Assembly: GCF_030813695.1 (NCBI RefSeq)
Contig: NZ_JAUSVA010000002.1
Coordinates: forward strand, 6,843,501-6,907,500
Direction: 5' to 3'
DNA from: Kitasatospora herbaricolor
Lineage (GTDB): Bacteria; Actinomycetota; Actinomycetes; Streptomycetales; Streptomycetaceae
Length of the DNA stretch: 64,000 bases
Shown: positions 7,806 to 17,700 of the stretch, one piece after another
Layout: each line of letters starts with the position of its first letter
Position numbering within the stretch: the stretch's first letter is position 1
Position numbers and translations under genes: made by a program
The notes under the pieces: generated by a model
Database searches by the model: none
What the model saw: the letters and a program-made list of their open reading frames with translations, nothing else
Told to the model about the DNA's origin: nothing

Positions 7806-9119
7806 ATGGAGAGCCTCCGGCACGAGCTCGCGCGGTTCATCCAGCAGCCCGCCGCGCAGCAGGACCCACCCGCGCTCTACCGCCGGCTGCTGGCCGAGGC
7901 GCCGGTGCTCGACCTCGGCCGGGTCCACGTGGTCTCCGGCTACCAGGAGATCATCACCGTCCTCACGCACCCCGGGACGGCCGTCGACCCGACCGCCGTC
8001 GGCCTGCCCAGGGCCGGATCCACCGCCCTCGCCCGGATCGTCAACCGGATGCTCCCGATGCGCGACGGCGCCGACCACACCCGGCTGAAGCGCCTGGCGA
8101 CCACGGCCTTCAGCGCGCGCCGGCTGGAGCAGATGCGGGCCCGCATCGAGTCCACCGCCGGCCGGATGCTGGACCCGCTGCTCGCGGCCGGCTCCTTCGA
8201 CGTGGTCGCCGACCTCGCCGTGCCGCTGCCGGTGGCCGTCTCCTGCGCCATCCTCGACATCCCCGACTCCGAGCAGGACCGCGTCACCGGCTGGGCGAAG
8301 CTGGTCGCCCGCTCCCTGCTCGACGACTTCGGCGAGCAGGCGGACCCGGCGCGCATCGCCGAACTGGACGCCGAGTTCGAGGAGTTCCGCGACTACGTGG
8401 AGGAGCTCTGCGCGGCCCGCGCGGCCGCCCCCGGCGACGACCTGATCAGCCGGCTGACGGTGGCCCGGGCCGACGGCCGGCTGGACCACGAGGATCTGCT
8501 CGCCTTCGTGGTGATGCTGCTCGCCAACGGGCTGGAGACGCTGACCTCCGGCCTGGCCGTGGCGGTCTGGCAGCTCCTGCGGGAGCCGGCCCTCGCCGAG
8601 CTGCTCCGGGCCCGGCCCGAGCGCGCGGAGGCGGTGTTCGACGAGGCCCAGCGGCTCGGCAGCCCGGTGCGCGCCAGCGCCCGCGCCCTGACCGCGGAGG
8701 TCGCCGTGGGCGGCACGGTGATCCCGGCCGGCCGGGTGGCGCTGCTGCTCTACGCGGCGGCCAACCGCGACCCGCGCCGGTTCGCCGAGCCGGACCGTTT
8801 CGACCCGGACCGGGCCGAGCTGCGCCATCTGGCGTTCGGCCACGGTCCGCACCACTGCCTCGGCGCGCCGCTGTCGCTGATGGCGGGCGCCGCCGTGCTG
8901 CGCGGCCTGGCGCGGGCGGGGGAGACCCGCGAGCTGGGCACACCGCTGACGCCGGCCACCGTGCCGTGGAGCACCCAGTTCGTCTTCGGCGGGATGCGGG
9001 AGCTGCCGTTGCGCTGCCCGCCCAGGGCCGACGGCCGGCCGGAGCCCGCCGGGCGCGCGGCCTTCGGGGCGGACCGCCTCGCGGAGCCCGCCGGACTGGC
9101 CGGGGCGGTGCGCGGATGA
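7806..9119 (+). CDS. Cytochrome P450 of the RiPP cluster
   Basis: 437 residues. ATG 7806 is preceded by AAGGAGAG; the 169 bases after the precursor stop hold no other gene. The haem-binding loop is FGHGPHHCLGAPL with ligand Cys351. The K-helix ExxR is EAQR in FDEAQRLGSPV, and the oxygen-activating I-helix reads LLANGLETLTSG, where Asn replaces the usual first Gly of AGxET. The N-terminus has no membrane anchor, as expected for a soluble bacterial class I P450. The stop overlaps the HlyD-like start by four bases, so it belongs to the biosynthetic operon and is presumably a tailoring enzyme (hydroxylation or oxidative crosslinking of the peptide). No ferredoxin gene is adjacent. Confidence 0.9.
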   Translation: MESLRHELARFIQQPAAQQDPPALYRRLLAEAPVLDLGRVHVVSGYQEIITVLTHPGTAVDPTAVGLPRAGSTALARIVNRMLPMRDGADHTRLKRLATTAFSARRLEQMRARIESTAGRMLDPLLAAGSFDVVADLAVPLPVAVSCAILDIPDSEQDRVTGWAKLVARSLLDDFGEQADPARIAELDAEFEEFRDYVEELCAARAAAPGDDLISRLTVARADGRLDHEDLLAFVVMLLANGLETLTSGLAVAVWQLLREPALAELLRARPERAEAVFDEAQRLGSPVRASARALTAEVAVGGTVIPAGRVALLLYAAANRDPRRFAEPDRFDPDRAELRHLAFGHGPHHCLGAPLSLMAGAAVLRGLARAGETRELGTPLTPATVPWSTQFVFGGMRELPLRCPPRADGRPEPAGRAAFGADRLAEPAGLAGAVRG

Positions 9120-10144
9120 GCGGCGCGGCGACCAGGAAGCGACCGGGCCGTCCGCCCGCGCAGGCCCTGCCGGGCGACCGCCCGGCGGACGGCGCCACCC
9201 CGAGCCCGAACACATCCGCGCAGGACACATCCGCGCAGGACACACCCGAGCACGACATACCGAGGGACGGCACGCCGGGCCCGCGACGGAGATCGGACGG
9301 CGGTAGGAGCGTGAGCGTATCGACCGAGGTGGCGGGCCCGCGGGCCGGTGACGCCGCCACCGCCACAGCCGGCACCACCAGCAGCAGCGCCGCACCCGCG
9401 TCCGCCCCCCGCGGCGCCGCCGTCCTGGAACCCGGGCTGGACCGCCCGGTCGGACTGGTCGGCGCACGGCTGTGGGCCGCCGCCGCCGCGCTGCTGCTGG
9501 TGGTCGGCGCGGGCACCGGCTGGGCGCTGTTCGGCACGCTGCCGCACACCCTGGCCCTTCCCGCGCTGCTCGCGCACGGCAAGGCGCCGCAGACCGTCCG
9601 GGCCGACCGTGCGGGCGCGCTGCTCGCCTACCGGGTCGGGCCCGGGCAGCTGGTGACCCGGGGCCAGCCGCTGGCGGTGCTCCGGACCGCCGACGGGACC
9701 GAGGTGACGGTGCCGGCGCCCGAGGGCGGGACGGTCACCTCGCTGCTCTCCGCGCCCGGCGCGGAGCTGGCGCCCGGCGCCGCCGTCGCCTCGCTGGACG
9801 CGGGCGAACAGCCCCGGACGCTGAGGCTGTTCGCCACCACGCTCAAGCAGGCCGGCCAACTGGTGCCGGGCCGGACGGTGCTCGTCCCGGTCCCCGGGAA
9901 GGGTGTCGTCCGGGCGACCGTCACCGCTGTGGACCCGCTGCCGGCCCGGGCCGACTCGCTGGCCGGGAGCTTCTCCGTCCCGCTGCCCGGCCTGCCCACC
10001 GGGGACGCACCGGTGTGGACGGCCTACGCCCTGCTGCCGGACGCGGACAGCCCGTCGGCCGGGCCGGTGCCGCTGACGGTCTCCGTCGACCTCGGGGCCC
10101 GCCACCCGTACCAGGCCGTGTTCGGAACGGGGGCCAAGCGGTGA
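9116..10144 (+). CDS. HlyD-like membrane-fusion/adaptor protein (NHLM bacteriocin secretion type)
   Basis: 342 residues. About 110 disordered Pro/Asp/Ser-rich N-terminal residues, including the pentapeptide repeat TSAQD TSAQD TPEHD, precede one membrane segment (LWAAAAALLLVVGAGTGWAL, about residues 117-136). A lipoyl/barrel-sandwich region follows (VRADRAGALLAYRVGPGQLV and VPAPEGGTVTSLLSAPGAEL), the hallmark of HlyD-type adaptors. The protein fits the NHLM bacteriocin secretion adaptor family that travels with two ABC transporters. It overlaps the P450 stop by four bases and the next ABC gene by four bases. Role: couples the two inner-membrane ABC proteins during export of the modified peptide. 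Confidence 0.8.
   Translation: MSGAATRKRPGRPPAQALPGDRPADGATPSPNTSAQDTSAQDTPEHDIPRDGTPGPRRRSDGGRSVSVSTEVAGPRAGDAATATAGTTSSSAAPASAPRGAAVLEPGLDRPVGLVGARLWAAAAALLLVVGAGTGWALFGTLPHTLALPALLAHGKAPQTVRADRAGALLAYRVGPGQLVTRGQPLAVLRTADGTEVTVPAPEGGTVTSLLSAPGAELAPGAAVASLDAGEQPRTLRLFATTLKQAGQLVPGRTVLVPVPGKGVVRATVTAVDPLPARADSLAGSFSVPLPGLPTGDAPVWTAYALLPDADSPSAGPVPLTVSVDLGARHPYQAVFGTGAKR
9212..9241 (+). repeat. 15-bp tandem duplication inside the HlyD-like gene
   Basis: The 15-bp unit at 9212-9226 is repeated exactly at 9227-9241 and followed by a degenerate third copy. It encodes TSAQD TSAQD TPEHD in the disordered N-terminal tail and keeps the reading frame. Confidence 0.8.
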
Positions 10145-12498
10145 GCCTCGACGTACGGGAGACCGTGGCGCCCGCCGCCGCGGAGAAGGCGGCGAAGTCC
10201 GGGAAGACCGGGGAGGCTGCGCGCGAATCGGCGCCGGAGCGGCCGAACCGGACCCGGCGCCCGCGGGCCCGCCGCTACCTGCGCACCCCGGTGGTGCCGC
10301 AGATGGAGGAGCAGGACTGCGGCGCGGCCTGCCTCGCGGTGGTGCTCGGCGCGTTCGGCCGCCGGGTCACCCTGCACGAGGCCTCGCGGTCCTGCGGGGT
10401 GAGCCGGGACGGTGTGAGCGCGGCGGCGGTCGCCCGGGCGGCCGGCCGGTACGGGCTGCTGGCGCGGGGACGCCGGGTGGTCCGGGGCGAGGGACGGCTG
10501 CTCGGGCTGGAGCAGGTGCCGGTGCCGTCGATGGTGCTGGTCACCGGCCCGCACTTCGCGGTCTTCGAGGGTGTCAAGCGCGGCCGGGTGCACGTCAACG
10601 ACCCTTCGCTGGGCACCTATTCGGCTACCCCGGCGGAGTTCTGGGACTCCTTCGCCGGGATCGCGGTCGGCTTCGAGCCCGGGCCGGACTTCGAGCCGGG
10701 CGGCCGGCGGTTCCCGCTGCTGCGGGCGCTGACCGCGCGGATGCGCCCGTTCGCCGGGCCGCTGCTGCTGGCGGTGCTGCTCGCGGTGCTGCTCGCGGTG
10801 CCGGGCGTCGCGGCGGCCTTCCTGCTCCGGGCCTACCTGGCCTCGGTGGTGCTGGGCGGATCGACCGCCTGGGCTCTGCCGCTCACCCTGACCGCCACCG
10901 TGGTCGCCGCCACCGTGCTGCTCGGCACCTGGCTCCAGCAGAGCCTGGTCAACCGGGTGCTGGAGGCGATGGCGGCCCGCTCCTCGGCGGGGTTCCTGTG
11001 GCGGATGCTGAGACTTCCCGGATCGTTCTTCCACCGCCGCCAGCTCGGCGGCCTGGTGACCCGGGTCCAGATGAACGACGGCCTGGCCATGCTGCTGTCG
11101 CACCGCTCGGCCGGCGCCGCCGCTTCGGTGGCCTCGGCCGCCGTGCACCTGAGCGCGCTGGTCTGGCTGGAGCCGCGGCTGGCGGCCGTGCCGGTGGTGG
11201 TGGCGGTGCTGGACGTGCTGGCCCTGCGGGTCGCCGAGCGGCGGCGCGGCGGGCTGGTGCACCGGATGCACGCCGAGCAGTACAAGCGCGACGGGGTGGC
11301 CTTCGCCGGGGTGTCGGCGATCGAGACGCTGAAGGCGGAGGGTGCGGAGGACTCGTTCTTCCGCTCCTGGGCGGGCTGGCAGGCCCGGGCGATGGAGACC
11401 GGGCAGCGGGTGACCTCGGCGGTGATCGTGCCGCTGTCGCTGCCCGGCGCGCTCAACTCGGCGGCCACCGCGACGGTGGTGGTGGCGGGCACCTCGCTGC
11501 TGATCGGCGGCTCGCTGTCGGCCGGCACTCTGCTGGCCTTCCTGTTGCTGCTGAACGGGTTCCTCCTGCCGGTCGGGCAACTGGTCGGCACAGGTTCGGA
11601 GTTCTCGATGGCCAGGGCGCAGAACGCACTGCTGGAGGATGTCGAGAGCACCGAGCCGGACCCGTACCTGACGCCCGTCCTGGACGCCCCGGATCCCGAA
11701 TCCGGTGACCAGGAGGCCGGACTGACCGGCGAGTTGGAGCTGCGGGAGGTCTCCTTCGGCTACGACCCCAACCGCCCGCCCGCACTCTCCGGGATCTCGC
11801 TGCGGATCCGTCCGGGGGAGTGGGTGGCCGTGGTGGGCGGCAGCGGCAGCGGCAAGTCGACGGTGGCCAGGATCGCGGCCGGGGTGCTGCGCCCGTGGGG
11901 CGGCGAGGTACTGCTGGACGGCCGGCCGCGCGACGACTGGCACCGTGCCGTGGTGACCGGCCAGGTCGCTTACGTGGAACAGCAGTTGAGGCTCTTCGAG
12001 GGCACCGTCCGGGAGAACCTCACGCTCTGGAACCCGGCCGCCGGCGAGGACGCCCTGCGGCGCGCGCTGGACGACGCCGAGGCCGCCGAACTGGTGGCCC
12101 GCCGGGGCGGGTTGGACGGCGGCCGGATCGAGGAGGACGCCCGCAACCTCTCCGGCGGGGAGCGCCAACGGCTCGAACTGGCCCGCGCGCTCGCCCTCGA
12201 CCCGGCCCTGCTGGTCCTGGACGAGGCCACCTCCGCGCTGGACGCGCACACCGAGGCCGCCGTCAACGAGAACCTCCGGCGCCGGGGCACCACCTGCCTG
12301 GTGCTGGCCCACCGCCTCAGCACCATCCAGGCCGCCGACCGGGTGCTGGTACTGGCGGGCGGGCGGATCGTCCAGCAGGGCACCCCGGCCGAACTGGCCG
12401 CCGTGCCCGGCCCGTACCGCACGCTGCTGGCCGAGAGGGCGCCGGCGGCGGATCCGACCGTACGTCCCGTCGAGCAGAAGAAGGAGGAGAACGCATGA
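10141..12498 (+). CDS. C39 peptidase-containing ABC transporter (leader-cleaving exporter)
   Basis: 785 residues from GTG 10141 (GTGA overlap with the adaptor stop). An N-terminal C39 cysteine protease domain shows EEQDCGAACLAVVL (Cys60), HFAVFEG (His138) and VNDPSLG (Asp154), a complete catalytic triad. Transmembrane segments follow at about residues 200-470. The nucleotide-binding domain has Walker A GGSGSGKST near residue 566, signature LSGGERQRLELARAL and Walker B LLVLDEATSALD. It should remove the precursor leader after NGG and pump out the core, at the cytoplasmic face of the membrane. It is the peptidase partner of the NHLM two-ABC system, co-translated with the adaptor upstream and the second ABC protein downstream. 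Confidence 0.93.
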   Translation: MSLDVRETVAPAAAEKAAKSGKTGEAARESAPERPNRTRRPRARRYLRTPVVPQMEEQDCGAACLAVVLGAFGRRVTLHEASRSCGVSRDGVSAAAVARAAGRYGLLARGRRVVRGEGRLLGLEQVPVPSMVLVTGPHFAVFEGVKRGRVHVNDPSLGTYSATPAEFWDSFAGIAVGFEPGPDFEPGGRRFPLLRALTARMRPFAGPLLLAVLLAVLLAVPGVAAAFLLRAYLASVVLGGSTAWALPLTLTATVVAATVLLGTWLQQSLVNRVLEAMAARSSAGFLWRMLRLPGSFFHRRQLGGLVTRVQMNDGLAMLLSHRSAGAAASVASAAVHLSALVWLEPRLAAVPVVVAVLDVLALRVAERRRGGLVHRMHAEQYKRDGVAFAGVSAIETLKAEGAEDSFFRSWAGWQARAMETGQRVTSAVIVPLSLPGALNSAATATVVVAGTSLLIGGSLSAGTLLAFLLLLNGFLLPVGQLVGTGSEFSMARAQNALLEDVESTEPDPYLTPVLDAPDPESGDQEAGLTGELELREVSFGYDPNRPPALSGISLRIRPGEWVAVVGGSGSGKSTVARIAAGVLRPWGGEVLLDGRPRDDWHRAVVTGQVAYVEQQLRLFEGTVRENLTLWNPAAGEDALRRALDDAEAAELVARRGGLDGGRIEEDARNLSGGERQRLELARALALDPALLVLDEATSALDAHTEAAVNENLRRRGTTCLVLAHRLSTIQAADRVLVLAGGRIVQQGTPAELAAVPGPYRTLLAERAPAADPTVRPVEQKKEENA

Positions 12499-14711
12499 GC
12501 GCCACGGCGACCCGGCCGGTGACCCCGGTGGCGACGACCGCCGCCGCCACCGCCGAGGCCAACCGATCGGCCCTGGCGGCCGCCGTGGGCGCGCTGCACG
12601 CCGGCCGGGGGCGGGCGTCCGCCGCCCGGCCGGCCCCCTCGCACCCGGCCGAGCAGGCCCGCGCCGTGCTGCTGGCGCTGGGCCTGGCCGGCGAGGCAGG
12701 CCAGGAGGGGGCCGAACTCCCGCCCGCCGTGCGGAACTCCCGTGACCCGCTGACCGTACTGCTGCGGTCGGCCGGGGTGCGGTACCGCCCGGTGACGCTG
12801 CCCGTGGGGGCGGACGGCGGCGGGGATCCGGCCGGGACGGCCGGCCCGATGGTGGGGTTCGCGGCGGAGGACGGCCACCCGGTCGCCCTGGTGCCGCGCC
12901 CGGGCGGCGGACACCGCCGGGTCGACCCGGCGGGGGCCGGGGCCGGCCCGGCCACCCTGCGGACGGGGGCGCTGCTGCTCTACCGGCCGCTGCCCGCGGG
13001 GGACCTGGCACCGGCGGATCTCGCCCGCTTCGTGCTCTCGGTCCCGGGGGCCCGGCTGGACCTGGGCCGGCTGGCGGTGGCCGGCCTGGTGTCCGCGCTG
13101 CTCGGGCTGCTGATCCCGCTGAGCACGGGGGTGCTGCTGCCCGCCCTGCTGGCGGCGGACCGGCACCCGGTCCGCTGGCTGGCGGTGCTGCTGGGCTCCG
13201 CGGTGCTGGCGTCCTGGTTGCTGGTGATCGTCCGCAACACCGCCGCCGTCCGGCTCACCGGGCGGGTGCAGAGCGCGCTGGAACCGGCCGTCTGGGACCG
13301 TCTGCTCGGTCACGACGCCCGGTTCTTCCGCGACTACACCACGGGTGACCTGGTGCATCGTGCCAACGCGGTCGCCCAGGCCCGGCAGGCGCTGTCCGAG
13401 GTGCTGGTCGGCGCGGTGCTGGGGGCGGTGTTCGCCACCTCCGGGCTCACCGTGCTGCTGCTGGTGGATCCCTGGCTCGGCGGGCTGCTGCTGCTCGCCG
13501 TGCTGGCGGTGACCGGGGCGCTGCTCCTGCTCGGTCGCCGCCGCCAGCGCCACGAGAGCACGGTTTTCGAACTGCACGGCCGGCTGCACGGCGTGCTGTA
13601 CGGGCTGCTGCTCGGCATCGACAAGATCCAGACGGCGGGCCGGGAGATCCAGGCCTTCGCCCGGTGGGCGGTGCCGTTCGCCGAACAGAAGCGGGCCGAC
13701 GCCGCCGCCCAACGGGCCGACGCCGCCGCCGGCGCCCTCACCGCCGCCCTCCAGCCGCTGCTGCTGGCGGTCCTGCTGGCGGGGGCGACGGCCGCCGGTT
13801 CGACACCCTCCGGGCACCTGATGGCGGCCGGTGTGGCGGCCGGCCAGGTCGCCATGGCGCTCGGCCAGGTCACCCATGCCGCGGCCAGTGCCTACGGCAT
13901 CGCACCGGTGCTGGACCGGGTCCGGCCGATCCTGGCCGAGATCCGGCCGGTGGACGGCCCGCAGCAGCTCACCGACCCCGGCGAGCTGCGCGGGGCGGTC
14001 GCCCTGGACCAGGTGACCTTCCGCTACCCGGGAACGGCCGCGCCCGCGCTCGACGGCGTCTCGCTGCACGCCGGGCCGGGCGAGCTGGTCGCCGTGGTCG
14101 GCCCGTCCGGGGCCGGCAAGTCCACCCTGGTGCGGCTGCTGCTCGGCTTCGAGCGGCCGGAGTCCGGTGCCGTCCGCTACGACGGGCGGGACCTGGCCGG
14201 GCTGGACGCCCGGCTGGTGCGGCGCCAGCTGGGCGCCGTCCTGCAGCACGGCCGGATGCTGCGCGGCTCGCTGCTGGAGAACCTCGCCGGCACCGACACC
14301 GACGTCACCGAGGACCAGGTCTGGGAGGCCGCCGAACTGGCCGGCATCGCCGAGGAGCTGCGCCGGCTGCCGCTCGGTCTCGGCACCCGGGTCGGGGAGG
14401 ACGCCCAGGGCTTCTCGGGCGGTCAGGTGCAGCGCCTGCTGCTGGCGCGTGCCCTGGTCCGACGGCCGGCCGTCCTGCTGCTGGACGAGGCCACCTCCGC
14501 CCTGGACAACGCGACCCAGCTGCGGGTCGCCGAGGCCGTCGCGGGACTGGACCGCACCCGCGTGGTGATCGCCCACCGACTGAGCACCATCCGTACCGCC
14601 GACCGTATCCACGTGCTCTCCGGCGGCCGACTGACGGCCGCCGGCACCTACGACGAACTACTCGGCCACGACCCGCTGTTCACCCGACTCGCCCGACTCC
14701 AGGAGATGTGA
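12495..14711 (+). CDS. Second ABC transporter permease/ATPase (NHLP bacteriocin export type)
   Basis: 738 residues, ATG 12495, overlapping the preceding gene by four bases. About 190 N-terminal residues show no C39 catalytic residues; this is the cytoplasmic domain seen in the peptidase-less partner of NHLP/NHLM exporters. A six-helix membrane domain follows (LAVAGLVSALLGLLIPLSTG onward), then a nucleotide-binding domain with Walker A GPSGAGKST (near residue 536), signature FSGGQVQRLLLARAL and Walker B LLLDEATSALD. It likely forms a heterodimer with the C39-ABC protein. The stop is one base before the start of the LanM gene. Confidence 0.9.
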   Translation: MSATATRPVTPVATTAAATAEANRSALAAAVGALHAGRGRASAARPAPSHPAEQARAVLLALGLAGEAGQEGAELPPAVRNSRDPLTVLLRSAGVRYRPVTLPVGADGGGDPAGTAGPMVGFAAEDGHPVALVPRPGGGHRRVDPAGAGAGPATLRTGALLLYRPLPAGDLAPADLARFVLSVPGARLDLGRLAVAGLVSALLGLLIPLSTGVLLPALLAADRHPVRWLAVLLGSAVLASWLLVIVRNTAAVRLTGRVQSALEPAVWDRLLGHDARFFRDYTTGDLVHRANAVAQARQALSEVLVGAVLGAVFATSGLTVLLLVDPWLGGLLLLAVLAVTGALLLLGRRRQRHESTVFELHGRLHGVLYGLLLGIDKIQTAGREIQAFARWAVPFAEQKRADAAAQRADAAAGALTAALQPLLLAVLLAGATAAGSTPSGHLMAAGVAAGQVAMALGQVTHAAASAYGIAPVLDRVRPILAEIRPVDGPQQLTDPGELRGAVALDQVTFRYPGTAAPALDGVSLHAGPGELVAVVGPSGAGKSTLVRLLLGFERPESGAVRYDGRDLAGLDARLVRRQLGAVLQHGRMLRGSLLENLAGTDTDVTEDQVWEAAELAGIAEELRRLPLGLGTRVGEDAQGFSGGQVQRLLLARALVRRPAVLLLDEATSALDNATQLRVAEAVAGLDRTRVVIAHRLSTIRTADRIHVLSGGRLTAAGTYDELLGHDPLFTRLARLQEM

Positions 14712-14712
14712 G

Positions 14713-17700
14713 ATGCCGCTCGACCTGCAGACCTGGCTCCGCCCCGTCGACGGCGCCACCGCCCCGGCCGACGGCCACCCCGGCACCGACGAACCGGTCC
14801 CCGCCGCCGAGCGGCTGCTGCCCGGCCCGGCCCGCGGCGACGAGCGGCTGCGCGCCCTGGTCGCCGCCGCCGCCCCGTTCGACGAACGGGCCGCCGCCCG
14901 CCCGGACGGCAGCGCCTTCTTCGCCCCCGACCCGGACGAGGACCGCCGCGCCCGCGGCGCCGCGGTCGACACCTGGCTGCGCCGGGCCGGCGGCCAGCAC
15001 GGCGGCGCCGCGGTGCTGCTGGAGCACTTCGCCGAAACCGGCCGCCCGCTCGGTGAGGGCCTGCGCGGCGTCGTCCTCGCCGACCCGGCGAAGCTGCCCG
15101 GCTGGGCGCTGGTGCTGGCCGCGTTCCTGCGGACGCTGCCGGTCGCCGCCGGCCCCGGGACGGCCGGGCCCGGCGCCCTCACCGCCGCCTTCGCCGCGGC
15201 CGCCGACGCGCTGCTGCCGCACGGCAACGGCGGCATCCTGGGCGTCCCGGTCTCCGAGCGGGCCCGCGCCGATCTGGCCGGCACCCTGGTCGCCCGGCTC
15301 ACCGAGGCCTGCAACCTCTCGTTCTGCCACGAGCTGCAGGCCGCCACCGGCCGCCCGCGCGCCACCGACTGGGACACCGCCGGCGGCCTGGACACCTCCC
15401 AGGAGGGCTGGCTGGCCCGGCTGGAGCGGCTGCCCGCGCTGGCCTACCTGGTCGGCACGGTCTGCCGGCAGTGGCAGCACGTGCAGACCGAGCTGTTCGC
15501 CCGGCTCGCCGCCGACCGCTCGCTGCTGGTCGAGCGGATGTGGCAGGGCGAGGACCCGGGCGCGCTGGAGTCGGTCCGCGGCGACGCGGGCGACCGGCAC
15601 GCCGGCGGGCGCTCGGTGTCGCTGCTGCACTTCGCCGGCGGCCAGGCCGTGGTCTACAAGCCGAAGGACATGCGGCACGCCACCGCCTACCTGGACCTGG
15701 TCCGCCGGCTCAACGGCGAGCTGTCGCTGGACCTCCCGGTGCGCACGGTGCTGGTCCGCAGCGACCGCGGGGACGACGGCCACGCCGCCTCGCTGGCCGC
15801 CGACTGCGACAGCGACTACGGCTGGGAGGAGCTCGTCCCGCACCGTCCGGTGGCCGACCGCGGCGGCTTCGCCCGGTTCTACCGCCGGCTCGGCATGACC
15901 GTCCGGCTGGTGCAGCTGCTGGAGGGCCGCGACCTGTGGGCCGACAACCTGCTCGCGGACGGCGAGCACCCGGCGCTGATCGACCTGGAGTGCCTGCTTT
16001 ACCCGCGGGTGCAGACGCCGCCGGCGATCAGCCCCGAGCACCACGGCCTGCTGGACGACCTGGAGTCCACCGTGGTGCGGACCGCGATGGCCTTCCAGCC
16101 CTGGACCCCGGCCAAGCAGAAGCACGCCCTGGACATCGGCTGCCTGTCCCGGATCGGTGGCCTGGAGGTCGCCCCCGGGGTGCCCGCCCTGCCGCTGCCG
16201 CCCTACCGCCCGGTGCTGCGCACCGAGGCCGGTGCCACCGAGGCCGCCGACCCGTGGGAGTACACCGACGAGGTCGTCGAGGGCTACCGCGAGATGCACC
16301 GGGCGCTGCACCGGCTGCGCGGGGAACTCGCATCTCCCGATGGCCCGTTGGCGGCCTTCCGGGGGATCTGGGTGCGCTACATCTGGCGCCACACCTGGGA
16401 CGGTTACAAGATCCTCTCGGCCTCGACCAGCCCGCTCGCGCTGGACAGCGGCGCGACCCGCGAGACGGTGATCGCCGGCGCGCTGCAGGGCGCCACCACC
16501 GCCCTGGCCGGCGACGGCGACCGCGGTGACCTGCTGGAGGTGGTGCTCGCCGAACTCGACTCCTTCCGGCTGCTGGACATCCCGTTCTTCCGCTCGCTGA
16601 CCTCCTCCTCCTCGGTCTTCACCGCCGACGGCCGGGAGATCCCCGGCCACTTCCGCGGCACCGGCTGGCAGCGCCTGCAGCAGCGGGTCGCCGAGCTCGA
16701 CGACTTCGACCTGGACGCGCACCTGGCCGTCCTCAGCGGCTGCGTGGACGCGGCCCGGGCCGGCAGCGAACGCCCCGCCCCCGCCGCCGCCCGCACCGCC
16801 CGGGCCACCGTGCCCACCGGCGCGGACCTGCTCGACCACGCGGTGCGGATCGGCGACCGGATCCTCGCCGACCGGCGCGGCAGCGGCTGGCTCGGCCAGA
16901 GCTGGTACCCCGGCACCGGCCTGCGCCAGGTCGAGGTGCTCAGCGCCGACCTGGTCACCGGTACCCCCGGCCTGGCCGTGCTGTTCGCCGAACTCTGGGC
17001 CGCCACCGGCGAGCCCCGCTTCCACCGCGCCGCCCACCGCACCCTGACCGCCGCGGCCCGGCTGATCGACCCGGACGCCCCGCGGGCCTTCGCCTTCGCC
17101 GCCGACACCCGGCTGGCCGGCGGCACTCCCGTCCCCGGCGGCTTCGCCGGACCCGGCTCGCTCATCCACGCCCTCGCCCGGGCCGGCAGCCTGCTCGGCT
17201 CGCCCGAACTCCTCGCCTCCGCCCAGGCGCTGGTGCCCGGCGCGCTCGGCGTGGCGGCCGCCGCGCCGGCCCGGCCCGGCCGTCCGGTGCGCACCCCGCA
17301 CCCGGACACCCCGCTCGGCAGCGCCGGGCTGCTGCTCAACCTGCTCCGGCTGCGCCGGGCCACCGGCCCCGGCCACGCCCCCACCGAGGACGGCATCCGG
17401 ACCCTGGCCGCCACCGCCCTCGACCACCTGATCGCCGACCGGGGCGCCGACGCCGAGAACGAGGCCGACAACGGCTTCCTGGACCTCGTCCCGTCCGGTG
17501 CCGACTCGGTCGCCGCCGCCCTGGCCCGGACGGTCGCCGAGGCGCCCGCCCTGCTGGCCAGCGCCGACGCCGTCCGGGAGCGGCTGCGCGGCCACCGCTT
17601 CGCCACCGCCACCCGGGCCGGGCGTCTGGCCTGCCTGGACACCGCCGTCGCGCTCGGCGCCGGCATCGTCGACCCCGCCGAACTCGGCGCGCTCACCCCG

